A stretch of DNA of 64,000 bases from Candidatus Pseudomonas phytovorans (GTDB lineage Bacteria; Pseudomonadota; Gammaproteobacteria; Pseudomonadales; Pseudomonadaceae). The notes below the pieces were generated by a model. The model saw only the letters and a program-made list of their open reading frames with translations. It was not told the origin of the DNA and did not search any database. Location of the stretch: positions 881,001 to 945,000 of the forward strand of contig CP119325.1 of assembly GCA_029202525.1 (NCBI GenBank), read 5' to 3'. Shown here one piece after another: positions 9,678 to 18,466 of this stretch; within the stretch, counting starts at the first letter, position 1, and each line of letters begins with the position of its first letter. A program made the translations under genes and the position numbers.

Positions 9678-9707
9678 CGGTAGGTCCTTGAAAGCGTAAA
9701 GGGCGGG

Positions 9708-12700
9708 TCACGCCGCGAATTGTTGGCGCAGTACCTTCTTGTCGGTCTTGCCCAAGGTGGTCTTGGGCAGACTGGACAGCCACTGGAACTGGTCAGGGAT
9801 GCGCTGTGCTGCAACGCCGCGTGCCTGTAGGTGGGCCTTCAGTGACTCGGTGTCGCAGCCTGGGCCGGGGGCGGCGACCAGCACGGCGCACGCGCGCTCG
9901 CCCAAGTGAGGGTCGGGTATGCCGATCACTGCTGCTTCCAGCACCCCGGGGTGGGCCAGCAAGTGGCCCTCGATTTCCTCGGCGGCTATTTTTTCGCCGC
10001 CGCGATTGACCTGGTCCTTGTGCCGGCCAGTGACGACCAGGTAGCCGTCTTCGCGCAGGCACACCACATCACCCGTGCGATAGAAACCGTCGGCAGTAAA
10101 GGCGCGGGCGTTCTGCTGAGGTGCGTCCAGGTAGCCACGAATGGTGTATGGCCCACGCACCAGTAAGTGCCCTGGTTGCCCGATGGCGACCGGTTGGTCG
10201 TCATCATCAACCACCAGGATTTCGTCCAGCGGGCTCATCGGCCGCCCCTGGGTGTGTAGCAACTGGTCGAGGTCACCGGCCAGACCCGTGTAGCAGACCA
10301 GCCCTTCGGACATGCCATACACCTGTTGCAAGGTGAACCCGAAGCTGTGGGTCAAGCGTGCTGCAATCTCGTCGCTCAGACGCGCGCCGCCCACCTGCAG
10401 GAAGCGCAGGCTGCCCAAGTCGTGCTGGCGCGGCGCGTGCAGCCAGGCTTGCGCCAGGCTCGGCACCAGGGCGGTGAATGTCACTGCTTCGCGGGCGATG
10501 CTGGCGAAGCAGGCCGAGCCGCTGGGGTCGGCCTGCATCACCACGCGGCCACCCGCCAGCAGAGTGCCGATGAAACCGGGTGAACTGAGGGTGAAGTTGT
10601 GGCCTGCCGGCAGCACGCACAAGTACACGCTTTGCGGGCTCAACTGACAGATTTCGGCGCTGACACGGATGCTGTAGAGATAATCGTCATGCCGGCGCAG
10701 GATCAGTTTGGGCATGGCGGTGCTGCCACCGGACAGCGTGATCAGCGCCGGTGTGCGGCTATCGACGGGCGCTACTGGCAGGTCCTGGCCATACAGGCTG
10801 GCGTAGGGTATGAACTCTGCGGCGTCCCCCAGGACGATTACGTGACGCAACGCACTGGGCAGGGTTTGCAGCTCGCGGGCAATGTCCCGGTAGTCGAAGC
10901 CCACGGCGCGGTCCTTGATCAGGTACGCCACGGCCTTGCTGGCCTGGACAATGTGGCAGATCTCGTTACGCCGGTCGGTGGGCAGGGCGAACACCGGGAC
11001 CACACCCATGCGGAACAGGGCAAAGGTGGTCTCGATGAATTCCAGCACGTTGGGCAGCTGCACCACCATGCGATCACCCTGGCGTAGCCCCAGCCGGGTG
11101 AACCCGTCGGCCAGCTGGTTGCAACGGCTGTGCAGTTCGGCGTAGGTAAGCCGGCGTTCGCCGTCCACCACGGCTACCTGCCTGGGGTTCAGCCGGGCAT
11201 GTCGGGCAATGCAGGCATCGAGGGTTTCACCGGTCCAGGCACCTTGTTGGCGGTAGTAGCGTTCGAAGCGCTCGGGCCAGTAGGGCGCATGCAGGTCAGG
11301 CAGCTGGAGCGGCTCAGGCTGTAAGTGGTTGTGCAGGTGGTCCAGGCAGTGCTGGCGCGTAGCCGGGCCGAACGCTACTTGCCAGCCGTGTGGCACCGGG
11401 CTGAAGCTGGGCCACAGCGAAGGTTGCAAGGCACCGTTGCGCAGCAGCAGGAAGTGGCCATGAGCGGCATCGAACGGGTTGTGGAAGTCGCGCAGCACGG
11501 GCTGCGCGCGTCGAGACTGGGGCTTGGCCAGTGCCGCGTTGTGACGCAACAACACGTGGGCCAGCGCCTGCGGCTGTTCGCTGACAAAGTAGTGGCCGCC
11601 ACCTTCGATCACGTCCAGGGACACAGTCGCGCTGTAGGCCTGCCAGTCGAGGTAACGGCGGGTGTAATCAGGCGTCAGGGGGTCGGCACTGCCGACGACG
11701 ACATGGATGGGGGCTCGCAGCGTGCCGCGTTGCCTGGCCTCGCTGCTGAAGAATGCGGCGGTTTGCCCGGCATCGTGTTTGGTCATTCGAGCAATGGCTG
11801 CCAGGCTTTGAGCGTCTGGCACTTCCTTGAAACCACCCAGCTCTTGCAGGAAGCCAATGATCTGCTCGCCCGAGCGCTGCGCTACCTGTTGCTCGATCGC
11901 TTCAGGTTGCAGGTCGAGCAGCATGCCGCCGATGGTCAATCCGCGCAGGTCAGCGCCGGCCTGTTCCAGGCGCCGGCTGATTTCCAGTGCCAGCGCGTTG
12001 CCGGCACAGTGGCCGTAGACCAGCAACGGCCCCTGTACCTTGGCCAGCACTTCGCCGACCACACCGGCGGCGATGGTGGCGTTGTCTGCGAATGGTTCGT
12101 CGGCCTGCACCACATCGTGGCCCGGCAGGCGAACGCACAGGTAGTTGAACGAGGTGCCCAACTGCTCCACCAACTGCCGATAGGCAAATATGTTGCCACC
12201 CGCGAACGGCACCAGCAGCAAGGTGGCCCGGTCGGCGCGTGCGCTCGCACCCATGGCCTGGGTCCAGCTGTTTTCGGCGGCGTTCGTGCCGTTGTGGCGC
12301 AGGTAGTCGGCGCAACTGCGGGGGGTAGGTTGCTCGAACAGTTGCAGTACCGGCAGGCCCATGTCGCGGCACAGGCCGATGGCCTTGATCGAGTCGCCGC
12401 CGATGCCGAAGAAATCGTCGTCCAAGCTGATGCGCGGCTGGTCCAGATGCGACGACCAGTGGGCCAGTACCTGCTCGTCAAGGCTGTCCCGTGGTGGCTC
12501 CAGGTGCCGCGTGCAATCCGCCTCGATGGCCGGCAAGGCACGGCGATCCAGCTTGCCGTTGGCGGTGATGGCAAATGCCTGTTGCACGCCGATCGCTGCC
12601 GGCACCATGTAGGCCGGCAGGTGCTCGCGCACGTGCTCGCGCAGTGCTTCGCTGTCCACGTCGCCTGTCGAGTAGCCCGGCGCCGGCACCACGTGGGCGA

Positions 12701-15404
12701 TCAGCCGTGGGTCGTTGGCGCGGTCGCTGACCACCAGGGCCACGGCATTGGAGACCGATGCGTGGGCGCGCAGGCAGCTTTCGATTTCACCCAGTTCAAT
12801 GCGGTAACCCCGCAACTTGACCTGCTGGTCGGCGCGGCCGATGTATTCGAGCTCACCGTCGGCCAGGCGAATCGCCACGTCGCCGCTGCGGTACATGCGC
12901 TGGCCCGGCGCGCCGAAAGGGTCCGCAACGAAACGCGTGGCATCCAGTTCGGGGCGGGCCAGATAGCCTTGGGCCAGGCCTTCGCCACGGACATACATTT
13001 CGCCTTGTGCGCCCTCGGGCACTGGCTGCAGGGCATCGTCCAGGACCAGGATGTCCATGTCAGCGTACGGGCGGCCAATCAGGCTGCCGACATTGGCCAG
13101 CACCTGCTCGTGAGTGATGAAGCGGTGACAGGTGTTGATGGTGGTCTCGGTGATGCCGTACAGGTTGAGCAATTGCGGGTTGGCCGGGCGCGGCAGTTCG
13201 AACCATGGGGCCAGCCGGCCCAGGTCGAGGGGCTCGCCACCGAAACACTGGTAGCGCAGCTTCATGCGTGCGACCAGTTCGGGGTGGTCGGCTTCGGCTT
13301 CCATGAAGCGGTAGAACGCCGAGGGAATCTGGCCGAACACGGTAACCTGCTCACGCACTACCAGTTCCAGCAAGGCATGGGGGTCACGGGTAGTGGCCAC
13401 CGGCACGATCACCAGGCGCCCACCATGCAGCAGCGCACCCCACATCTCCCAGACCGAGGCATCGAACATGTAGGCGTGGCAGCCGGTCCAGACGTCGCTG
13501 TTGCGGTAGTCGAACCAGGCATGGGTAGTAGTGAACAGCCGCACCACGTTATGGTGGCTGATGCATACGCCCTTGGGTTTGCCGGTGGACCCTGAAGTGT
13601 AGATGACATAGGCCCTGTCCTGGGGCTGCGGGCCAACGCCCGGCGCGTGTTCTGCGGCCTGTTGCAACGCCTGGCGCGTGGCTTGGGCGTCGATGTTCAA
13701 GGGTTGGCTGTCAGGGAGCAGGGCACTGGCTTTTTCTGCGGTGGCTTGGCAGCACAACAGGTAGTCGGCGGCACATTCTTCAAGAATGCCGGCCAGGCGT
13801 TCTTGCGGTGCATCGGGGTCCAGTGGCACGTAGGCCGCACCGCACTTGAGCACGGCCAGGATGGCCACCACGGTTTCCACGGAGCGTTCCAGCAACAGTG
13901 CGATGGTGCGCTGCGGTGAAGGGGTACGTGGGGCCAGGTTGGCTTTGATCAGATGCGCCAGGCGGTTGGCCTGGCGGTCAAGGTCCTGATAGCTCAGCGC
14001 GCGCTCATCCAGGGAAAGTGCGATGGCATGCGGCGTGTTGTTAACCCAGTGGGCGAAACCGTCCAGCAGCGTCGCCTGGCCTAGGCTGGCGGGTGCCAGT
14101 GGCGGGCAGGCCGGCTGTGAATATGCTGCCAGTTGGCCGAGCGGGCGCTCGGTATCGCTGACGAATGCTTCGATGAATTCGACGAAACGCTCCACGTGGG
14201 TACGCAACGCCTCAGGCTCGTACAGCTCGGGGTTGGCCATGCCGCATACGCGCAGCCCCTGGCCCGGTATCGGCTGTACCAGCAGTGACAGGTCGTCGGC
14301 AGCGCCAGCGCTAAGTACTTCGACTTCACTGGCAAGCGTGCCGAAGGCCAGCGCAGGTGAGTAGATGTCGATATTGATCTGGGGGCCAGTGAGGCGTCGC
14401 CCTTCACCCAGCAAGTTGCAGTCACGGCGGATGTCCTCTGCCCGGTAGCGCTGATGCTCGCGCATGCCGGCCAGGGCCTTGACGGTGTCTGCTACAAGCT
14501 CACCAACACGCGTCCACGGGTCGATTCGCAGCTGCAACGGCAATACGTTGGCCAAGGTGCAGGGTACGTCGTGCGCCTGCGTGCTCAGGCGGTTCATCAT
14601 CGGAATACCAATGACCACGTCTCGCTGGCCGGTGCTGCGGCCGATGAAGGCGGCGAAGGCACCAATAAGCACCTGCAGCCAATGGTTCTGCGACTGGCTG
14701 GCGCACTGGCGCAAACGCTGGAATGCGTCTTCGGTCAACTGGCTGCGGTGCAGAAGTGCCTGCCTGGTGGGCAGTTTTACCTGTGGATTGAGGCTGGCCA
14801 CTGTCAGGCTGCTGTCTATCTGCTGCTGCCAGTAAGCGCGGTCACGCGCAAAGTCGGGCGCGGACTGGTAAGCCCTTTCTGCTTCCAGCACTCTGTGGAA
14901 CCCACCCAATGGCACTGCGGTGCCGCGGTGGTCGACCTGCTCGCTGTAAAGCGCTGCCCAGCGCTTGAGGAACAGGCCAAGGCCAACACCGTCAAGGGCG
15001 ATATGGTGGCTTTTCACGTACAGGCAATCGGCCTGTTCGCCGATACGCACCAGGTTTGCTTGCAGCAGTGGCCCCTGCCCGAGGTCGACAGGCGTCGCCA
15101 GGTCGCTGGCCATCCATTGGCGGGCCAGGCTTTCGCTGACAAAGGCGTGTTCGGCGACTGGGTATTGCGACGGGGCGAGGATCTGTTGCTGCACCACCCC
15201 TTGCGTCTCGTAGAAGCGGGCGCGCAGGCAGGTGCTCTCACTCATTGCCTGGTTCAGGGCGGCCGCCAAGCGCTGCGGGTCCACGCGGCCATCGAAGTGC
15301 AGCAGGCTGGCAATGTTGTATGCGGCGCTGTCGCTGGCCAGCTGCTGTCCTAGCCAGATTGCATGCTGGGCGGCAGTGAGCGGGAGTGGGGTGACGGCTT
15401 CCAT
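9708..15404 (-). CDS. obaI: Obafluorin-type nonribosomal peptide synthetase, C-A-PCP-TE-MbtH-A (ObaI)
   Basis: A single-module NRPS of 1,898 residues. Domain order: condensation (1-440; SHHIALDG at 132-139), adenylation 1 (450-960; YTSGSTGKPKG at 602-612, LYGITET at 748-754, Lys951 in NGKLDRR), PCP (970-1035; GGDSI, Ser1005), thioesterase (1060-1290), MbtH-like domain (1303-1362; NGALQPSLWPSFSPVPHGWQ) and a free-standing-type aryl adenylation domain (1390-1898; LSGGSTAMPK, GRHKDQVNRGGEK, Lys1886). The TE nucleophile is Cys1133 in GHCAG rather than Ser, with likely partners Asp1241 and His1271. That matches the known beta-lactone-forming TE of ObaI. The last domain activates 2,3-dihydroxybenzoate for the EntB carrier. 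The first adenylation domain should load the nitrophenyl beta-hydroxy amino acid. The start MEAVTPLPLT has GGAG 9 nt upstream; an in-frame ATG 15 nt earlier lacks one. Confidence 0.95.
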   Translation of the reverse strand: MEAVTPLPLTAAQHAIWLGQQLASDSAAYNIASLLHFDGRVDPQRLAAALNQAMSESTCLRARFYETQGVVQQQILAPSQYPVAEHAFVSESLARQWMASDLATPVDLGQGPLLQANLVRIGEQADCLYVKSHHIALDGVGLGLFLKRWAALYSEQVDHRGTAVPLGGFHRVLEAERAYQSAPDFARDRAYWQQQIDSSLTVASLNPQVKLPTRQALLHRSQLTEDAFQRLRQCASQSQNHWLQVLIGAFAAFIGRSTGQRDVVIGIPMMNRLSTQAHDVPCTLANVLPLQLRIDPWTRVGELVADTVKALAGMREHQRYRAEDIRRDCNLLGEGRRLTGPQINIDIYSPALAFGTLASEVEVLSAGAADDLSLLVQPIPGQGLRVCGMANPELYEPEALRTHVERFVEFIEAFVSDTERPLGQLAAYSQPACPPLAPASLGQATLLDGFAHWVNNTPHAIALSLDERALSYQDLDRQANRLAHLIKANLAPRTPSPQRTIALLLERSVETVVAILAVLKCGAAYVPLDPDAPQERLAGILEECAADYLLCCQATAEKASALLPDSQPLNIDAQATRQALQQAAEHAPGVGPQPQDRAYVIYTSGSTGKPKGVCISHHNVVRLFTTTHAWFDYRNSDVWTGCHAYMFDASVWEMWGALLHGGRLVIVPVATTRDPHALLELVVREQVTVFGQIPSAFYRFMEAEADHPELVARMKLRYQCFGGEPLDLGRLAPWFELPRPANPQLLNLYGITETTINTCHRFITHEQVLANVGSLIGRPYADMDILVLDDALQPVPEGAQGEMYVRGEGLAQGYLARPELDATRFVADPFGAPGQRMYRSGDVAIRLADGELEYIGRADQQVKLRGYRIELGEIESCLRAHASVSNAVALVVSDRANDPRLIAHVVPAPGYSTGDVDSEALREHVREHLPAYMVPAAIGVQQAFAITANGKLDRRALPAIEADCTRHLEPPRDSLDEQVLAHWSSHLDQPRISLDDDFFGIGGDSIKAIGLCRDMGLPVLQLFEQPTPRSCADYLRHNGTNAAENSWTQAMGASARADRATLLLVPFAGGNIFAYRQLVEQLGTSFNYLCVRLPGHDVVQADEPFADNATIAAGVVGEVLAKVQGPLLVYGHCAGNALALEISRRLEQAGADLRGLTIGGMLLDLQPEAIEQQVAQRSGEQIIGFLQELGGFKEVPDAQSLAAIARMTKHDAGQTAAFFSSEARQRGTLRAPIHVVVGSADPLTPDYTRRYLDWQAYSATVSLDVIEGGGHYFVSEQPQALAHVLLRHNAALAKPQSRRAQPVLRDFHNPFDAAHGHFLLLRNGALQPSLWPSFSPVPHGWQVAFGPATRQHCLDHLHNHLQPEPLQLPDLHAPYWPERFERYYRQQGAWTGETLDACIARHARLNPRQVAVVDGERRLTYAELHSRCNQLADGFTRLGLRQGDRMVVQLPNVLEFIETTFALFRMGVVPVFALPTDRRNEICHIVQASKAVAYLIKDRAVGFDYRDIARELQTLPSALRHVIVLGDAAEFIPYASLYGQDLPVAPVDSRTPALITLSGGSTAMPKLILRRHDDYLYSIRVSAEICQLSPQSVYLCVLPAGHNFTLSSPGFIGTLLAGGRVVMQADPSGSACFASIAREAVTFTALVPSLAQAWLHAPRQHDLGSLRFLQVGGARLSDEIAARLTHSFGFTLQQVYGMSEGLVCYTGLAGDLDQLLHTQGRPMSPLDEILVVDDDDQPVAIGQPGHLLVRGPYTIRGYLDAPQQNARAFTADGFYRTGDVVCLREDGYLVVTGRHKDQVNRGGEKIAAEEIEGHLLAHPGVLEAAVIGIPDPHLGERACAVLVAAPGPGCDTESLKAHLQARGVAAQRIPDQFQWLSSLPKTTLGKTDKKVLRQQFAA

Positions 15405-15438
15405 TTCAAACGACTCCATTGTGTGGGGGCACGGTTGC

Positions 15439-17145
15439 TCAGGCCTTGGGCAGGTGCTGCTGTTTCTGCACTGCATCGAAGAAACGCTCGCAGAGATACG
15501 AGCGGGCATCGGGGGCAACCCGTGCATCGATCAGTACCGGACGGTCTATCGCCAAGGCTTCGGCAAGCTGTTCGCGCAGTTGCTCCGACGTGTGTGCGGT
15601 GAACCCCTGCACTTTGTGGAAACGTGCGATGTCGATGAACTCCAGGTCTGGCTGTTCGGTCAGTGGACGGTCCTGGGGCTTGCCTGACAGCGAGGTCCAG
15701 CGCCGGTTGTTGAGGATCACGACAATGGGACTGGTCCCGAAACGGGCGGCATGCATCAGCTCGTTGCCGGTCATGTGGAATGCGCCATCGCCCACCAGCA
15801 CCAGCGGGCGCTTGCCGCTTGCCAATTGGTAGCCAATGGCTCCCGGTACGGCCAGGCCCATGCTCATGTACAGCGATGAGGCCAGCACATCGCGCGGGAA
15901 CATGCCCAGCGACATGAAGAAGGCGTCACCGCAGTCGGCAATCAGGTCAAGGTCGGGATGCGCGCCGAACACCCGGTTCAGTTCGTCGATGATTTCGTAG
16001 GGGGTCAGGGGTGAGTCCGCAGCGAGCAGCTGTTCTGACGCGCACGGCTGGATGAAGGCGGCCTGGCTCGCTTCCAGTGGCACCAGGGCCTGGCCATGCC
16101 GGCGTGCCGAAGGGGCAAGGCCAAGCAGCGCGCGCAGGAAGGCTTCTGTGCTCAGTTCATAGCGCTGCCGGCCTACCATCACCACGCCGTCATTGGCGTG
16201 GATCAGCCGGCCACCGGCAATCTGGCTGGCGATACCCATGTTGACGTCCGAGTTGGGTTCCCCAAGAAGCATCAGCACGTCACAGTTGTCGACCAGCGTC
16301 TGGGTGAGACGCGATGGTGATGCCGGTCCGGCATAGATGCCCCGGTAGTTGGCATGCGCGGTGGGCATGCCGCCCCGCGACATGGGTGTTTCGACCCAGG
16401 GCAGGCCGAGCTTCTCGCACAGTGCCAGGGCTTCGGCACCAAGGTGCCCGCGCTTGACGTCGAGGCCAGGCACCAGTACTGGCTGACGGGCCTGGTCGAG
16501 CAGCTTCAGCGCCTGCTCGGCAGCACTCAATGCGTGCTGGTCGAACAGTGCCGGTTGGCGCCCAAGCGGTGCGCGCCGTGGGGTATGGCGCACTTTCTGC
16601 AGGAACAGGTCGCGGGGTATTTCGACATACACCGGTCGCGACTCATGCAGGGCGATGGCAATGGCCTCGCGCAACTGGTCCTGGGCTTGATGCGGGTCCT
16701 CAATGCACGCCTGGTGCACCGTGACTTCCTTCATCATGCGTAACTGGGTGCCATGGTCGACGATAGTGTGGTGAGCAAACATCGAGCCTTGGCGTTCCTT
16801 GTGCCCGGGCGAGCCGGATATCACCACCAGCGGCAGGCGCTCTACGTAAGCCTGGGCAATGCCGTTGATGGCATTGAGCGCCCCCACGCCATAGGTGAAA
16901 CACACGGCGCCGGGTGCCTGACCACCGAGGGCATAGCCCAGGGCGGTAAGGGTGGTGCTGTACTCGTGGGACATGGTGCGCAGAGTGAGGCCGGGTGTAC
17001 CCAGCATCTCCCGCGACAGTTGCATGGTGAAGTCACCAGGAATGCAAAACAGGTCGCTGATCTGGCTTTCTACCAGCACATGGCCCACGAGCTGCCCCAG
17101 GGTCATTTCCCTGGACGCGGTGAAAAGCCGGGTCAGTACGTTCAT
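15439..17145 (-). CDS. obaH: ThDP-dependent arylpyruvate decarboxylase (ObaH-type)
   Basis: A 568-residue thiamine-diphosphate enzyme of the pyruvate/phenylpyruvate decarboxylase group. It should decarboxylate 4-amino- or 4-nitro-phenylpyruvate to the arylacetaldehyde used by the transaldolase. Seen directly: the cofactor-activating glutamate in SHEYSTTLTALGYA (near residue 60), the decarboxylase HH pair in GSMFAHHTIVDHG, and the ThDP/Mg motif GDGAFHMTG running 29 residues to NN. The HH pair separates it from acetolactate-synthase-type members. The ATG overlaps the stop of the transaldolase gene (ATGA, 17142-17145), giving translational coupling of two consecutive pathway enzymes. The stop is 34 bp before the NRPS start. 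Confidence 0.92.
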   Translation of the reverse strand: MNVLTRLFTASREMTLGQLVGHVLVESQISDLFCIPGDFTMQLSREMLGTPGLTLRTMSHEYSTTLTALGYALGGQAPGAVCFTYGVGALNAINGIAQAYVERLPLVVISGSPGHKERQGSMFAHHTIVDHGTQLRMMKEVTVHQACIEDPHQAQDQLREAIAIALHESRPVYVEIPRDLFLQKVRHTPRRAPLGRQPALFDQHALSAAEQALKLLDQARQPVLVPGLDVKRGHLGAEALALCEKLGLPWVETPMSRGGMPTAHANYRGIYAGPASPSRLTQTLVDNCDVLMLLGEPNSDVNMGIASQIAGGRLIHANDGVVMVGRQRYELSTEAFLRALLGLAPSARRHGQALVPLEASQAAFIQPCASEQLLAADSPLTPYEIIDELNRVFGAHPDLDLIADCGDAFFMSLGMFPRDVLASSLYMSMGLAVPGAIGYQLASGKRPLVLVGDGAFHMTGNELMHAARFGTSPIVVILNNRRWTSLSGKPQDRPLTEQPDLEFIDIARFHKVQGFTAHTSEQLREQLAEALAIDRPVLIDARVAPDARSYLCERFFDAVQKQQHLPKA

Positions 17146-18464
17146 CGCTGGATCCCTCGCTCGATCAGATGGCGACGCGCCTCGTCGATCTGTCCGTCGA
17201 AGGAATACGCCAGTGGCGACAGCGGGAAGCCAGCCAGCAGCTCCTTGACCCTGGTGGCAACGCGCGCAGGCTCGGTGCGCTTGAAGTAAAGGTCGGCCAC
17301 GAGCCCGGCCACTTGACGGAAATCGTCCCCACGCATACCGCGACGGGTCATGGCCTGCACGCCCAGGCGGATGCCGTGAACACCTGGTTTGCCAGGGATT
17401 TCGATGTTGGTCGAGCGGATGCCGCCGGCATGCAGGCTGTCGACGCACATGGCCAGCGCTTGTTGCAGGGTGCCAACGGTAAAATGCACTTGATGGGTTT
17501 CGGTGAAACCGAACGACTCGCCAGAAACCTCCAGGCCCAGGTCGTGCAGTTGGTGAGCCAAGGCCTTGGCGTTTTTCACCATCTGTTGGGCGTAGTCCAT
17601 GCCAAATACTTCCATTTCCTTGAAGGCCGCCCACATCGATGGCAGCAGTTCGGCGTGGCAGTTGCTCTGCAAGTGCGGGCAGACCCACATCGAGGTGTCG
17701 ACCAGCAGCGGGTGCTGTGCGGATTTGAAGGCGATATAGCCCTTTTGCGGCCCAGGGATTGTCTTGTGGGTATTGCCATGCACGACGTCAGCACCGCAGG
17801 CCAGCGGCGAGTCGAATACGCCGCCCAGGATCAGGCCGCCGTCGTGGCTCATGTCGTAGGTCAACGTGCAGGATTCGGGCAGCACGGCGCGAATCTCAGC
17901 CAGCGGTTGCCAGCGCAGTTTGAAAGATTGGTCGAGGATGACGATGCGGATGTGCGGGTTACGGCGCACCATCTCATCAAGCCTGGCGACATCGACCAGC
18001 AGGCTGCGCGGGTTGACCGGCAAGTGGAAGATCTCGATACCCATCTTGCTCGCCAGCTGCTCAAGTGCGAAGTGGCCACCGTCGCGATGAGCGAAGTGGA
18101 CGAAACCTTCGCCTGGCTTGCAGGCTGCCAGCATCAGCGCCTGCTCGGCGGGAGATCCGCCGTTGGGCCGCCAGTCGAAGGCCTGCGCCCCGAGCATGCG
18201 TCGGGCCAGGCCACGCAGGTCGTCGGCAATCTCGTTCATCTGCCCGGGCTCGGGGAAGTGCCACTCTCCTAGCGGTACCGGGAAGGGGAAGGAGCAGTGG
18301 TAGAACGCCCCGGCGGTGCTGCCGGAGGTCAGGCGTACCAGTTCGCTGGGATAGTTCTCGTTGGCGGTCAGGCTAAGGGTGTCCTGGCGGTACTGGTAGT
18401 CCTGGTCGAGGGTCTGGGCCAACCATTCGATAATTGGGCCAGCGGTGTGCTTATCCTGGTTCAT
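17142..18464 (-). CDS. obaG: L-threonine transaldolase (ObaG), PLP-dependent
   Basis: A 440-residue serine-hydroxymethyltransferase-like PLP enzyme. L-threonine transaldolases cleave threonine to a PLP-bound glycyl quinonoid plus acetaldehyde, then add an aldehyde; in obafluorin synthesis the aldehyde is 4-nitrophenylacetaldehyde and the product is a beta-hydroxy-alpha-amino acid. The PLP lysine is K234 in VVHGNTHKTIPGPQKG. Further fold I features are SLTANENYPS near 31, NGGSPAEQAL at 101, and YDMSHDGGLILGG at 203. The first 60 residues and the tail (EVSGESFGF..) differ from housekeeping GlyA, and a second glyA would be odd here. It lies between the dehydrogenase/mutase and decarboxylase genes, 2 bp after the former and overlapping the latter. 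Confidence 0.93.
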   Translation of the reverse strand: MNQDKHTAGPIIEWLAQTLDQDYQYRQDTLSLTANENYPSELVRLTSGSTAGAFYHCSFPFPVPLGEWHFPEPGQMNEIADDLRGLARRMLGAQAFDWRPNGGSPAEQALMLAACKPGEGFVHFAHRDGGHFALEQLASKMGIEIFHLPVNPRSLLVDVARLDEMVRRNPHIRIVILDQSFKLRWQPLAEIRAVLPESCTLTYDMSHDGGLILGGVFDSPLACGADVVHGNTHKTIPGPQKGYIAFKSAQHPLLVDTSMWVCPHLQSNCHAELLPSMWAAFKEMEVFGMDYAQQMVKNAKALAHQLHDLGLEVSGESFGFTETHQVHFTVGTLQQALAMCVDSLHAGGIRSTNIEIPGKPGVHGIRLGVQAMTRRGMRGDDFRQVAGLVADLYFKRTEPARVATRVKELLAGFPLSPLAYSFDGQIDEARRHLIERGIQR

Positions 18465-18466
18465 GT

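Noticed and set aside
11325..13595. A 756-codon open frame opposite obaI
   Set aside because: Shadow of the NRPS; composition is His-, Gln- and Val-rich as expected for antisense of high-GC code, and no motif is present.
2615..15404. Catechol siderophore (enterobactin-like) cluster, suggested by entA, entB, entC and an NRPS
   Set aside because: No TonB receptor, exporter or Fur-box-like sequence was seen, and the transaldolase, N-oxygenase, cysteine TE and ThrRS copy fit obafluorin instead.
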